A stretch of DNA of 64,000 bases from Chara braunii (GCA_003427395.1 BFEA01000335.1:1436424-1500423), one strand, 5' to 3'. Numbered from the stretch's first letter, positions 21,900 through 33,948 are shown. Notes: generated by a model not told the origin, from the letters alone. Numbers and translations are program-made.

Positions 21900-23469
21900 C
21901 CATCGATAAGTGATTGTCTGATCCCTCTTACCACAATGGGCGTTCGCAGTCATCTGGCCTTGATCTAGCATGTAGCAACGGGGTCGAGGTACTTAGTTGG
22001 GACACAGTGAAAAGTTAGAGGTGAAGTTGGGTGAACCTGGCCGAAATGAAAACCAGGTATGTTGGAGACAAACTTAGAGCGAAGAATCGGGGAAGCATGG
22101 TTGGGAATAGAGGAGAAAAGACGATGGAGGATTGAGCGAGCAAGGCAGGGGATATAACGGAAGTGGCACAGGCGCACTACTTGACGGTATTCCAGCGGAA
22201 GATTCATAACTCGTTTTTATTTTCTTTATTATTATTATTTTTTACATCAGTAAGTGTTGGATCATGCCGTTACAGTACCAAGATGTTTCATCGTCGTGAA
22301 ACTTATTACTGTCACTGCTTGCTATCGTGACCTTCATCTTTCTCGGTTTGTATTTTCCATCCCTTCTTCACGGGAATCGCCTCACAGTGTAAGTTATGGT
22401 CGTGCATTATTGTGCTTGCCTTCTCCGGCATCTGCGACACGCGGAGCAGAAGAAGTTGTTGGTACAACTCATTTTCACTTCAGGCAGGTGGCTAACTCAG
22501 ATCACAAGAGGGGCCGTCAAAACTCATCAGGCCTAGTATGAGCAAGGATTGACAGATTGAGAGTTCTTTCTTGATTCTATGAATGGTGGATTTTCTCCCA
22601 CCGATAAGGCTGATGGTATTTGAACAACGAGGCGGCTGCTTCCCAAATTGATATTCGTCGGTCTCTCGGCAACGAGTCGGTTGCTGTTTTTATCCAAGGG
22701 CTACGATGAAATTTCTGACTACTGCTTGCTGCTGATTTTTCCCAGCGAGCTCGCTGGCGGTTACTTGGTTGGGATCGGAGCATCCCAGCAGATCGTTGCT
22801 GCATTTTGGCAGGCCACTGTTGTTTTCTGCAGGGGCAGCTGCGATGCTTGGAAGCTAGTTGGTTGTTGTTGGTGGCTGGGTTCATAGGCTCGTGCGCCGC
22901 AGGTTGAAAGAGAGGTTGTTTGTGTGATCTGTCGTTGCTACCGCTGTGTACTTTACACTTCATTGATGTATATTCCACCACATTATTGTTGCGCCCTAGA
23001 GCTTGCAGTGACACCAAGGAGAGTTGTTGCTACGACGCTCTAAACATAGTGTTGAGCAAGGCAGACATTGCTGCTAGTTCACTTAGTTTGCTGTTGTTTA
23101 CGTCGAACATTTGGTCGCCCCGCTGCTGAGCAGTCTAGTTGTTGTTACTTACTGTGAGTACTGTGTTTTTGAGCCGTTGTTACAACCGAGCTCTTTTCTG
23201 CGGCAGTTATACTCGGAGCCGTTGGACTGTTGTTGTTGCAACCTTTACACAAACTGGTCTTATTACAGCTTGTTTGACTAGAGCACAAGGGTGTGCTCTA
23301 TTCGAACGTGGTCCTTCTAGGCTGCGTGGCGACGACTTTCGGAAGGAAGGTATTGTGACTACTATGAAGGAATGATCAGGCTTAGCAAGGAGACTTTGTT
23401 GCGAGCACGAAGGTCGTCAGGGAGTCAACGACTGAAGGTTTGACTTCAGTTTGACCAAGCTGCTTTGCA
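21900..23469. other. GTT/TTG-rich non-coding DNA
   Basis: No gene recognised. The stretch 22600-23250 is rich in GTTGTTG and GCTGCTG phrases. Its counterpart in copy D is 62260-62830. Confidence 0.4.
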
Positions 23470-23737
23470 TACTGGTCACCATTGTGGGGCCCTCATGCGC
23501 ATCAAGGCAACAAGACCCTCTCTTGCGAGTTGAGTCAGCCCCTTTCTTGTATCTCGAGAGTCTGAAACCTCTTCGTCTCCCCTTCTTAATCTAAGTCTAG
23601 TCTGTGGTTACGAGAGGAATGCGGCAGGCGGGATTGCAACCCGTAGAACCGCATCAAGACTCTGTGGGGAGTCTGCCCACCGATTGCAAGAACTCTGCAG
23701 GAACACAGGAGGAGTTTTGAAGACATGGAACTGAGAG
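23470..23737 (+). repeat. R1 exon-like block, copy A
   Basis: Shares GGCAGGCGGGATTGCA, CTCTGTGGGGAGTC, GCCCACCGATTG and GGAGGAGTT with 43287-43560, 47300-47560 and 62830-63101. It ends in AG|GTGACC at 23737/23738. The AG|GT is kept in all four copies, so this looks like a 5' splice site. Frame disrupted here by stops. Confidence 0.65.
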
Positions 23738-24005
23738 GTGACCATTGCTTCCTTCTATAAACCCAATTATAACCCTTATCTGTACTTCTTGCTACAGTTT
23801 GACTGAGTGTACTTCGTGCATCACTATTTAACTTTGAGTTTGACTTCCAAGACACAAATCAGACTTGAATAAAGAAACATGTGAGCAATTTCAGTTTCAC
23901 TTCTGTTGTTTGATTGAAAGCAGATTGTAAGTGGGTTTGCATCTGAGGGAAAGGCGGGAGGAAGTTGGTTTTGCTTGCGTTTGACTAGGTTAACCAGAGG
24001 TTGTG

Positions 24006-24249
24006 CATTGTACTAAGTTGGACGGCCCAGTTCAATGTTTATTTTGATTGCTTGGAGGACCAAATAAGTTTTCATAAGTTTTTATGCTTTGCTTGCTCTC
24101 ACTTGCAAGGGCTGTTTGCAACTGCCTTTTTCCGGGACCAATCATAAGTTTGGATGGCTTAGTTGCCTTGTTTCATTTTGGGTTTCTCATGTTTATTGGT
24201 TTATGAAAGAAGGAGTTGAGCAAGTTTCATAAGTTTGGATGACTCTAAC
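24006..24249 (+). repeat. Class I hairpin array A, left part
   Basis: Motif CATAAGTTTGGAT recurs at 24145 and 24228, with looser copies at 24011 and 24073. Flanking arms pair: CATTG/CAATG (24006-24037) and GTTGAG/CTCtAAC (24215-24249, one bulge). The array is cut at 24253 by the gypsy element and resumes at 33953. Confidence 0.7.
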
Positions 24250-24253
24250 TTCT

Positions 24254-25422
24254 TGTAATGACCCGCCCAAAACACAGACTGAGAACACTGCTGATTTCTG
24301 GGATTTGTCAATGGAATGAATGCCTTGTTGTGATTCCCACATTCTGCTGTGGTCCCAAGTCTGTGTGCGTGCGTGCCTGCTGGTTTGCATGCCTGTCTGA
24401 GTGCTTGCCGGTTGTGTGTGTGTGCGTGCCTGCTGGGTTGCATGCCTGTCTGAGTGCTTGCTGGTTGGGTATGTGTGTGACCCGCCAGGGTACTTGTTGG
24501 TTGCAAGGCCCATCGGGCCGGTACTTACCTGTGGTCGTGACTTTGAAAGGTTGCAGGGGGGTAAACATGCCGGTAGCGGGGAGTAGGCCCACGACACTTA
24601 GACCAGCTGGGGAAAAACACTCAAGTAGCAGGTAGGCCGAGCAGAAGAAGAAAAAAAGTTGGCATTTTTAGAGGCCCAGTAGCGGTAGGTTAGAGGTAGG
24701 CCGGTACCAGTCCAAGTAGCCCAGGTCTAGGGTCTGTGTGGACAATAACAAAGCCTGCAATGATGTTTCCCTCCAAAAGGGAGGAGGTACCGGTTGCTNG
24801 GAGGCCGCTTGGCCTAGGAAGTCACCGCCCAAGAGGCCGGTAGGCCGCTATATCTTCAGGAAGAGCGGTGAACTCTTCCTGATTTGCGGTATGCAAGGAT
24901 TGGCGACATGCTGCTGGAGCACAACGCTGGACTGAAGCAGCGCTGCTTGGAGGTGAAGGTCCGCTAGGGCTCAGCCTCGCTGTGGCGAGCACCCCAGCTT
25001 GAGGAGGAGGAAGAAAGGGGGCATGGTAGGAGTGGTAGGGCACTTACCTGGCTATGGTGGACACCGTCTTCATCACCTTGTTGGGCGCTGCATCTGGAAG
25101 GCCCCAGTCGGGGTAGCGCTGCACCAGAGCAGCTCAAGGTAGAGTCAGGCATAGCGGACCAAGTCAAGCAGCGGCATAGCTGCTTTGGGTTGTCTTGGGA
25201 CATCAGCGCAGCATCATAGCTGTCTCCCGGTAGTCCGCCATGGCCTATGCATGAGAGAGGAGGATGAAGGAGGGAAGCCATGACCATGGTGGACTTTCTT
25301 GTTGTTGTTGTTGTTGTTGTTGTTGTCGTGAGTTGAGTCAGCAGTAAGGGGGAACTTCGGACATTGATTCTGGTTCATCCATTCATTGTTATTATTATTA
25401 TTGAGAGAAGAATAAGATTGGT
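24254..25422 (+). repeat. 5' LTR (incomplete, runs into gap)
   Basis: Colinear with 32592-33758. It contains a (GTT)n tract at about 25300-25326 that is longer than in the 3' LTR. The last 190 bp or so, and the primer binding site, should lie in the undetermined bases 25423-25882. Confidence 0.93.
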
Positions 25423-25882
25423 NNNNNNNNNNNNNNNNNNNNNNNNNNNNNNNNNNNNNNNNNNNNNNNNNNNNNNNNNNNNNNNNNNNNNNNNNNNNNN
25501 NNNNNNNNNNNNNNNNNNNNNNNNNNNNNNNNNNNNNNNNNNNNNNNNNNNNNNNNNNNNNNNNNNNNNNNNNNNNNNNNNNNNNNNNNNNNNNNNNNNN
25601 NNNNNNNNNNNNNNNNNNNNNNNNNNNNNNNNNNNNNNNNNNNNNNNNNNNNNNNNNNNNNNNNNNNNNNNNNNNNNNNNNNNNNNNNNNNNNNNNNNNN
25701 NNNNNNNNNNNNNNNNNNNNNNNNNNNNNNNNNNNNNNNNNNNNNNNNNNNNNNNNNNNNNNNNNNNNNNNNNNNNNNNNNNNNNNNNNNNNNNNNNNNN
25801 NNNNNNNNNNNNNNNNNNNNNNNNNNNNNNNNNNNNNNNNNNNNNNNNNNNNNNNNNNNNNNNNNNNNNNNNNNNNNNNNNN
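25423..25882. other. Sequencing gap
   Basis: 460 undetermined bases covering the expected 5' LTR end, the tRNA primer binding site and the start of the leader. Frames crossing it are artefacts. Confidence 0.98.
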
Positions 25883-27161
25883 GCTGTTTGGAGTAAGCGA
25901 GAGGGAGTAGAGAGTGAGAGGTACTCGCACCTGGAATCTGGACTTCAGGAAGACATTGAGTGACTTTTGGGCTTCCCCTCAAAAGAGAGACTTGATCGGA
26001 GGCTTCCATATCTGCATCGGATTGCTGCAAGTTGCTACTTTGGTCTTCAGGCATCGACGGGGAATCCGATTTTGCAACAGGGGTGTAGGAAGGCCCTCTT
26101 AGTCATGCTAGGACACTTCGTGTAGTGGTAGCTAGGGGTCAGGAGGACTTATATGAGAGGAGAGTGACTCGTTATCCATCTTTGGAGGTCGGGCCTCACA
26201 GGTAAGTGTCGTGTGACCTGGGTAAGCCCGTGGGAGGTTGCTTGGTGCTTCGTGGCCTGTTGGGGGTGTGTTGGGTTCTCTTCCTCCTCTCTGCGGTCTT
26301 GGTTGTGTGTGTGAGCTTGTGGATTGCTTTCTCACCTGATGGATGGATGGATGATGTATCTACTCTAAATAACATATCTTTCTACGGTGCATTGTCTTTT
26401 CATTTCTGAACGGCTGTAAAAGTGAGTTCTTGCTGAAAGTTGTCTTTTCCTTTTCAGTATGGTAGAGGCAGTTTGGGACCAACTTGGCACCACTATTACG
26501 TTGGTCCTGGTCCACGGCCTATTTGGGACCCCTCAAGACCCAGTGGGACCAGGCCCAACGGGACAGGACCTTTTGGGCCCAGATCTGTTGTCGCCGGTGC
26601 GTTTCTTTGTTGTGCTAGAATTGAGGGACATACGAACAACAAGGGCATTCCTTTCAAGGGGATCTTGACTGGCCTTACCGCATGTTAGCACATACTGCCC
26701 CGCGTCTGATTCGGCGACCATCTGCACCCCTCGAAATCTCCATTGCTGCAGTTAGTCTTCTTCGTCTGGTTTATTGTGATGACATGTCCTCTGTCAGGTT
26801 AGACAACAGGGGATCTCCAACTGATCTGATCGGGCCCGTTCTATAAATCAGACCTCTCTGCTGTTTTTTTATTTTTTTATTTTTATTTATTCTTCTGCTG
26901 CGTGCCACACTCTGAGTCCAAATGATTCGCCGCTCCGGCCAGGAGTTCTACCTTCTTCTCTGAGTGGTTTTCTGTTTGTTTCTTTTATCTGAACTATCTA
27001 TGTAAAGCATCGAGACACGTGCGCAGACAGCGAAAAGAGAGGAAAGGGAGAGAGAAGGTGTGTTGTTTGAGAGTGTGAGAAAGGGCAAGAGGAGTGTTCG
27101 TCCAAAAGTCAGGCGAGAGCGGACCCCTCTTGAGAGTTCTACTGACACCCCTTCCTCCAGC
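25883..27161 (+). other. Retrotransposon 5' leader
   Basis: Non-coding DNA between gap and gag start. GGGACC phrases recur at 26473-26570, several with a complementary GGTCC nearby, so a folded leader is possible. No protein is called. Confidence 0.6.
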
Positions 27162-28706
27162 ATGGCGGTCATCACATCTGACCAATGGCAGACCATGCTG
27201 GATGCAGCAGACGAGAGCCAGAAACCGTTCTTTCAAAAGTTGTATGATGATGCCGTGCAGAGGGAAAGGGAGGCGGAGGCAACAGCTAGAGCTGAGAGTA
27301 TAGCTGCTCAGGAGGCCCTCCTACAGGTCCGAGAAGCCAATGCTGACCTGTTCCAGGAGAGGCTAGCTGCTGTCGTCGCAGCCTTGGTCCGACTGCGGAA
27401 CTTGGAAGATATCGAGTCCCGTATGAAAGCACTTGAGCAGCGGAACCAAGAGCTGCAGGCTAAGGTAGTTAGCCTTGAACAGGCCCAACTGTCTGCCCCC
27501 CGCCCTCCTAACCCTCGGTCTGTTGTAGTCCCGGTCTCTCAATCAAACACAGCCCTCATAGTTAGATCAAGTGGAACCACGGCAAGGGAAGGATCCGGTG
27601 CCAGCTCCTCGAGCGGCAGCGCCGACAGTTCTGCGCTGGTCGCGGTCCCAAATGCAGGGACTTCAACCCAAAACGCCACAGTCCTTACTGGTATTCAGTA
27701 CAACGGTCCCATGGTGGACAAGCGGGCGGCCACGCTGCCATCCAAGTACGACGGGAAGGCAGACATCACCTCTTGGATTAGTTCCATGAGGTCATACTTC
27801 GAGGTCATGCGGACACCACAAGAGGACCGAAGTATGATCATGGGGACTAATACCGAGCCCGCCGTGCGAAACCACATTGAGCTCCAAGCTGTCGCAGTAG
27901 GCTATGAACGCATAGACCTGACTGATTGGCTGAAGGTCACCCCTGTTCGCACCCTTGAGGATCTTCTCCTTGACCGGTACCAGGATAAACATGTTGCGCT
28001 CAAGGCTAGACTGAACCTTGAGGCCCTCAAGGGCGAAACATGGAGGTCATCCATGCAGGCTTTGGAACAACACTTGACTGGTCTATTCACTAATCCGGAT
28101 CTGGGAATGACTGACGTATCTTGCATGGATGTAGTCATGGGAGTGGCCCCTAAAGAATACCGCTCCCTGCTAGCACTCAAAGACCATGCTACCTGGCGAT
28201 AGCTCATGAAGGATCTAGTCAACCTAGAGGCCAAGGACCTCGCCAGGCGCAAGAAGGCACCCGCTGCAGGTGGGAAACCACAACGCAAGCGATTTGGAAG
28301 CAGCAACCAGCTTGCACTGCATGATCATCGGAAGACTGACGATCGGTCATATACGGATGATCTGTCTCTAGATGACGATCTAGAGCCGAACTTCGATACA
28401 GACTGTTCCACATCAGCCATTGAGTGTGACCGAAATGATGACGAAAAACTTAATGCATTCAGAAAGAGTGCTTCGAATAAGGGGCCTAACCGTGGTTCGG
28501 GTAAGGGAACAGTTATACACCTTCCCAAGAATGCTAAGATCCCTGAGAAACCGGAGGTTGCTTCCACCAAACCTTGGAAAACCCTTCGCATCAGCCAAAA
28601 AGAATGGGAAAGAATATCCAAACTACGCGTATGCTTGCATTGTTCAAAGCCTGGGCATGCTTTGCAAGATTGCTATCGTCTTCAGGGAAACAGGCAAGGG
28701 GCATAG
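27162..28706 (+). pseudogene. gag: gag, one internal stop
   Basis: The frame opens at ATG 27162 (MAVITSDQWQTMLDAADESQ). It has an N-terminal coiled-coil-like stretch (about residues 35-110, QERLAAVVAALVRLRNLEDI onwards), a Q/S/P-rich linker, then a capsid-type domain beginning near AATLPSKYDGKADITSWISS. TAG at 28200-28202 interrupts it; the same frame resumes at once (LMKDLVNLEAKDLARRKK) and ends with a zinc knuckle CLHCSKPGHALQDC (CX2CX4HX4C) before the stop at 28704. A CAG-to-TAG change explains the lesion. In the family, gag forms the virus-like particle and the knuckle binds RNA. Confidence 0.88.
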
Positions 28707-29809
28707 AGGAGTCATCAGCACTCTCTACAGCAAGGGAAGTTGGGCAGTCAGTTGCAGGCCCTTCCGAGGATCCTGGATCTCATCAGCATCGTTCTCTTGA
28801 AACCCAAATTAATGTTGAATCCAAGGCTGACGCAGTTCAAGTATTGTACACTGAGCCTTGGGAGGAGTCTAAAGAGGTCGACCTCCACGCCGACATGAAG
28901 CATTGGCTGCAGCTCAAGCAGCAACGCCGTGTTCAAGGGAGCGTGAAGCTGATTTTCTTTAAGCTACTCATTAACCGCCGATACATCTGTGTGCTGATTG
29001 ACAGTGGTTCGACCACTAATTTCTTCTCTCCGAACGGGATTCGTAAGGCGGGCCTGGGTATGAAGCAAGTTGAACTGCAGAACCCTTGCCGGACTCAGGT
29101 GGGCAACCAAGAGGTTGTCACTTCTACTCATGCTGTCAAAGGTGTGCGCATCACCTTTGACAAAGATCGCACTGTCACACATGAGCTGAATTTCTATATC
29201 CTGGACAAGTGTCCTTTCGACGCGGTCATTGGCTTGGGCTGGCTAAAGGCTCATTGCCTAAGGACCACGTGGGCAGACAACCAGTTCGTGGTACTTGATG
29301 CCAAGGGGAACGAGCGTACCGTCTTACTAGACGAGACACGCGAGTCCCTTGTGACTCTTCTCAGTGCTAACAAATTCTGCAGGTCAGTGCGCAGACGCAA
29401 GGAAGCTGAATTTGTACATATAGCTCTTGTAAAGCCTTTCCACGTGCCTTCTACTTTTGCTGCATTTTCTACCTCTGAAGGTAATTCTACCTCTACTACT
29501 ACTACTTTTGTTCCACCTACTTCTGCTATAAGTGATCAATCTAGTTCGGAACCAAATATGTCGAAACCGGTTGTGATTGCTGTAAATTCCCAATCTGATT
29601 TTCTCTCTCCTGATGAGGATGATCTTCCACCAGAAATCCCAGCGAACATTCGCCATCTATTAGATCGATTTCCTGAAGTGTTGGCTGAACCTCGCGGAGT
29701 TCCCGAGCATCCAGTCAAGCACAAAATCGAGATAATAGAAGGGAGTATTCCTCCAAAGGGCTGCGTCTACCGTATGGGACAAGGCGAGTTGGAGGAGCTG
29801 CGGAGATAA
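28707..29809 (+). pseudogene. pol: pol: aspartic protease region
   Basis: Read in frame +1 relative to gag. The protease active site is VLIDSGSTTNFF, with the catalytic Asp codon at 29000-29002. It continues through PFDAVIGLGWLKAH, the family's second conserved block (hydrophobic-hydrophobic-G). An S/T-rich linker and the connector before reverse transcriptase (DRFPEVLAEPRGVPEHPVKH) follow. A TAA at 29807 ends the frame; a CAA-to-TAA change explains it, since downstream sequence continues in the same frame. Confidence 0.88.
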
Positions 29810-30421
29810 ATTGATGACATGATTGATCGTGGATGGATTAGGCCTAGCGAGTCTGAGTTCGGCGCACCTGTTTTGTTTGTGCCGAAGAAAGGAGGCAAGC
29901 TCCGGATGTGCATTGATTATCGTGGTTTGAACCGAATCACAAGGAAGAATGCCTACCCTTTGCCTCGTATAGATGATCTGCTGGATGAGGCCAATGGATG
30001 CAAAGTCTTCTCCAAGATTGACCTCAAATCTGGCTACCACCAGATTGAAGTTGATCCGAGCGACCAGCACAAAACTGCGTTCAAGACACGCGACGGGCTG
30101 TACGAATTCATCATTATGCCCTTCGGCCTTACGAACGCACCAGCCACATTTAAGTCCCTCATGGACAAGGTACTCCACCACCAACTTAACAGGTTTGTGG
30201 TTGTGTATCTTGATGACATTCTGATTTTTAGCAAGTCCATAGAGGAGCACGTCAAGCATCTCGAGGAGGTCTTGCAAGTCCTCAAAGATGCTCAATTGCA
30301 CCTCAACTTGGAGAAATCTGAGTTTGGCAGGGACAGCGTCATTTACCTTTGACACCGGTTGTTTGCAAGCGATCTTGAGACGGAGGCAACCAAGGTTGAG
30401 GTCATCCGCAACTGATCTCAA
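29810..30421 (+). pseudogene. pol: pol: reverse transcriptase
   Basis: Contains the Ty3/gypsy reverse transcriptase blocks in order: IRPSESEFGAPVLFVPKKGG, RMCIDYRGLN, YPLPRIDDLLD, FSKIDLKSGYHQI, TAFKTRDGLYEFIIMPFGL, TNAPATF, and the catalytic YLDDILIF (YLDD at 30206-30217). A TGA at 30350 replaces the Gly codon of the usual LGH motif, and a second TGA at about 30411 replaces the Trp of the usual WPxP motif. The catalytic Asp residues themselves are intact. Not translatable as one product. Confidence 0.93.
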
Positions 30422-31010
30422 CCGGCAAATGTACGCGAGCTGCGTTCTTTTCTTGGTTTGGCTTCTTACTACCGGAAGTTTGTCCCTAAGTTCTTTGTCA
30501 TTGCTCACCCACTCTCACGCCTGACTAGTAAGAACGTTGCCTATGCGTGGTGTGACAAGTGTGAGACTGCGTTCCAAGCCTTGAAAGAGGCTTTGGTGAG
30601 TCATCATGTGCTCCGCATTGCGGATCCCAACCTCACGTTCGTAGTCACTACGAACGCGAGCCAGTTTGGGATTGGTGCAGTGCTGCAACAAGATGATGGC
30701 GATGGCCTACGTCCGCTTGAATCTTACAGCAAACGCATGCCCAGCCACAAGGTAGCCACTTCCACATACATGCGGGAGCTCTACGCCTTGCGCGAGGCGC
30801 TCACACATTGGAATCACTACCTTGGGTCGCCACTTCAAGGTCTATTCAGATCATCAGACCTTGCAATGGATTAAGACACAAACTGATCTCTCTCCAACTC
30901 TGACCCGCTGGCTGCATGACATTGATGTTTTCAACTTTGAACTAAAACATAAGAAAGGCTGCTATAATCGTGTTGCTGATGCTCTGTCGCGCCATCCCGA
31001 GTATTTGACT
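30422..31010 (+). pseudogene. pol: pol: RNase H, frameshifted and lacking a catalytic Asp
   Basis: The connection domain (VRELRSFLGLASYYRKFVPK) leads to the RNase H block. In Ty3/gypsy elements this block normally begins TDAS; here it reads VVTTNASQFGIGAVL, so the first catalytic Asp is Asn (codon AAC). A one-base frameshift lies at about 30821-30830 between HWNHYLG and GRHFKVYSDHQTLQWI. The remainder (HKKGCYNRVADALSRHPEYL) is intact in the new frame. Either lesion alone should inactivate the enzyme. Confidence 0.9.
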
Positions 31011-32118
31011 TGCCTTGTGGACTCGTACGACCTCCGGAGGAAACTGAAGGAGGATCTGGTCGAGCACACTGCCAAGGATCCGGACCTTAGTCCCATCCTT
31101 GAGCAACTCAAGGCTGACCCCAACAGTCAGCCTGATTTTCATGAATGCGAGGGTCTTGTTTTTCGCCGGTACGGAAAGTTTGACCGTCTGTGTGTACCCA
31201 ACCATGGGCCTCTCCAAACTCACTTCTTGGATCTGGCGCACGGTCGGAGTGGACATTTTGGCTTTGAGAAGACTTATGGAAGTCTTCTGCAGCAATTTGA
31301 TTGGCCAGGAATGAAAGGATCTGCTCAGAAATTCATTGCTGAATGTCAAGTATGCCAAAGAATCAAGGTCCACAGGCATAAGCCTTATGGCCTACTGAGA
31401 CCTCTCCTCATTCCAGATGGACCCGGTGAATCGATTTCCATCGATTTCACGGACATGGGAAAGGTGAGTGAGGCTGAACTTGATTCCTCTCCCTCCTCAC
31501 GCCCCGACTGAACTTGTAATAGAAGAATTCCATCACCAGTACATTCTGCAGTCCGGCGTCCCGAAAACTATTGTGAGTGATCGGGACACCAGATTCATCA
31601 ACAAACATTGGAAAGACTTCACGTCTCAGATCTACTACATCAAACTGAACAGGACTTCTGGTCGACACCCCGAAGCCAACGGATTGGCTGAGGAGATCAA
31701 CCAGACTGTCATCCAATTGCTTCGTGCACTAATTGTTCCAGATCAGAACATGTGGGACAAGGAATTGCACAAAGTGAAGGGGTTGTACAACAACTCCATC
31801 CATTCTGCGACTGGTGTGACACCAAACCAATTGCAGTATGGATGGCCTATGCGTAATCCCCTCTCCTATCTGTTCCCCGAACGGTCACCTGGTCTGATGC
31901 CTGGCATGCCTCGCTACATTGCCAAGTACGCACGCTTGCTCAAAGCCGCTACAGCAGCTATGAACAAGCGTCAGCATGCCATGATCAAACATGCCAATAA
32001 GCTGCGCAAAGAAGAAAAATTCAAAGTAGGGGATTATGTTTGGGTCAAAATGTCTGAGTTTTCTGGTGAAGAGGGCATATCACGGAAGCTTCTTCCACTG
32101 TACTACGGCCCTTGGTAG
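31011..32118 (+). pseudogene. pol: pol: integrase with core deletion
   Basis: The zinc-binding region (HGRSGHFGFEKTY ... CQVC) is intact. The catalytic core starts at PGESISIDFTDMG with its first Asp. About 30 residues that normally follow (the VVVDRFSKMAHF-type block) are missing, and the frame changes near 31470-31500. It resumes as PTELVIEEFHHQYILQSGVP with VSDRDTRF (second Asp) and NGLAEEINQT (Glu). It then runs through the GPY-type end (KVGDYVWVKMS ... YYGPW) to a TAG at 32116, a probable CAG-to-TAG change. Confidence 0.9.
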
Positions 32119-32550
32119 ATTCTGAAGGTAGTCGGGGATGACTTCGGTCCTTCGTACATGATTGACGTGCCTCCTCACCTACGCACGTATCCAGTCTTCC
32201 ATGCCTCCAAACTGTTCCCACACGTTGATGATGAGACTTTTCCCTTCCGTGACCCTATGATACCTCGCCCTATTGACGGCGGCCATGAGATTGACAGAAT
32301 CGTTTCTCGCGAGGGGAGAGGGAGGAACAGACAATACAAAGTTCATTTCCTCTACCACCCATTGAACGAGTTCTTTTGGATCGACCGGAAAGAACTGATA
32401 AAAAGTGTTCCACGTGTTTTGAACGCATATGAACGACAGATTGTTGACGGGCAGACCACTCAGTTTGCTGCAAAACTCACTCCGTTCGGACTCACTAACA
32501 CTCTCTTTTTTATTTATGCCTATGACGCCTTCTGTGCCGACTCTGACTGA
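32119..32550 (+). pseudogene. pol: pol: integrase C-terminus with chromodomain
   Basis: In the same frame after the TAG: PPHLRTYPVFHASKLFPHVD, then a chromodomain-like EIDRIVSREGRGRNRQYKVH, HPLNEFFWIDRKELI and VPRVLNAYE. This order defines chromoviruses, whose chromodomain steers integration to marked chromatin. The frame ends at 32548. One of the usual aromatic cage positions (KWKGY-type) reads HFLYHP, so histone binding by this copy is doubtful. Confidence 0.85.
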
Positions 32551-32574
32551 GTTACTCGCTCGAAGGGACCTCGC

Positions 32575-32591
32575 TCTCGAGAGGGCAGTAA
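32575..32591 (+). other. Probable polypurine tract
   Basis: GAGAGGGCAG followed by TAA lies immediately before the 3' LTR, where second-strand synthesis is primed. Confidence 0.6.
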
Positions 32592-33948
32592 TGTAATAAC
32601 CCGCCCAAAACACAGACTGAGAACACTGCTGATTTCAGGGATTTGTCAATAGAATGAATGCCTTGTTGTGATTCCCGCATTCTGCTGTGGTCCCAAGTCT
32701 GTGTGTGTGCGTGCCTGCTGGTTTGCATGCCTATTTGAGTGCTTGCCGGTTGTGTGTGTGTGCGTGCCTGCTGGGTTGTATGCCTGTCTGAGTGTTTGCT
32801 GGTTGGGTATGTGTGTGACCCGCCAGGGTACTTGTTGGTTGCAAGGCCCACCGGGCCGGTACTTACTTGTGGCCATGACTTTGAAAGGTTGCAGGGGGGT
32901 AAACATGTCGGTAGCGGGGAGTAGGCCCACAACACTTAGACCAGCTGGGGAAAAACACTCAAGTAGCAGGTAGGCCGAGCAGAAGAAGACAAAAAAGTTG
33001 GCATTTTTAGAGGCCCAGTAGCGGTAGGTTAGAGATAGGCCGGTACCAGTCCAAGTAGCCCGGGTCTAGGGCCTGTGCGGACAATAACAGAGCCTGCAAT
33101 GATGTTTCCCTCCAAAAGGGAGGAGGTACCGGTTGCTTGGAGGCCGCTTGGCCTAGGAAGTCACCGCCCAAGAGGCCGGTAGGTCGCTATATCTTCAGGA
33201 AGAGCGGTGAGCTCTTCCTCATTTGCGGTATGCAAGGATTGGCGACATGCTGCTGGAGCGCAGCACTGGACTGAAGCAGCGCTGCTTGGAGGTGAAGGTC
33301 CGCTGGGGCTCAGCCTGGCTATGGCGAGCACCCCAACTTGAGGAGGAGGAAGAAGGGGGCATGGTAGGAGTGGTAGGGCACTTACCTGGCTATGGTGGAC
33401 ACCGTCTTCATCACCTTGTTGGGCGCTGCATCTAGAAGGCCCCAGTTGGGGTAGTGCTGCACCAGAGCAACTCAAGGCAGAGTCAGGCATAGCGGACCAA
33501 GTCAAGCAGCGGCATAGCTGCTTTGGGTTGTCTTGGGACATCAACGCAGCATCATAGCTGCCTCCCGGTAGTCCGCCATGGCCTATGCATGAGAGAGGAG
33601 GATGAAGGAGGGAAGTCATGGCCATGGTGGACTTTCTTGTTGTTGTTGTTGTTGTGAGTTGAGTCAGCAGTAAGGGGGAACTTCGGACATTGATTCTGGT
33701 TCATCCATTCATTGTTATTATTATTATTGAGAGAAGAATAAGATTGGTGAAGAGAAGGAGGAAGGAGGAANGTGGAGAGAGAAGGGGNAATTGTCATTGG
33801 TCTTGCTGGTATACTTCTTCTTCTTCTTCTTCTTCTTCAACTCTCCTCTGGTCTTTATCTCTTTGCAAGTGCTTTCATTTCTTTCGTAATTGGGTGACAT
33901 TGTCTTTCATTGTGAATTTGCACTTGGGAAATGACCAGGATCGTAACA
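32592..33948 (+). repeat. 3' LTR, complete (1357 bp)
   Basis: Runs from TGTAATAACCCGCC to CGTAACA. It has a (GTT)n tract near 33635 and (TTC)n near 33817. Two single undetermined bases lie at 33771 and 33788. Frames inside the LTR are not conserved and are not genes. Confidence 0.95.

Larger units (their letters stand above)
24254..33948 (+). mobile_element. Ty3/gypsy chromovirus-type LTR retrotransposon (defective)
   Basis: Two long terminal repeats starting TGTAAT and ending in CA flank gag and pol in the order protease, reverse transcriptase, RNase H, integrase, chromodomain. TTCT flanks it on both sides (24250-24253 and 33949-33952). Removing the element and one TTCT restores a sequence colinear with composite repeat B (around 42750-42775 on its minus strand), which confirms the insertion. 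The coding region has at least five stops, one frameshift and an integrase deletion. The first 520 bp of the LTRs differ at about 20 sites by eye, nearly all transitions, so it is old and inactive. Confidence 0.95.

Noticed and set aside
24193-25287. Open frames within the LTRs
   Set aside because: Same frames occur in both LTRs because the LTRs are copies; no protein family is recognised and substitutions look neutral.
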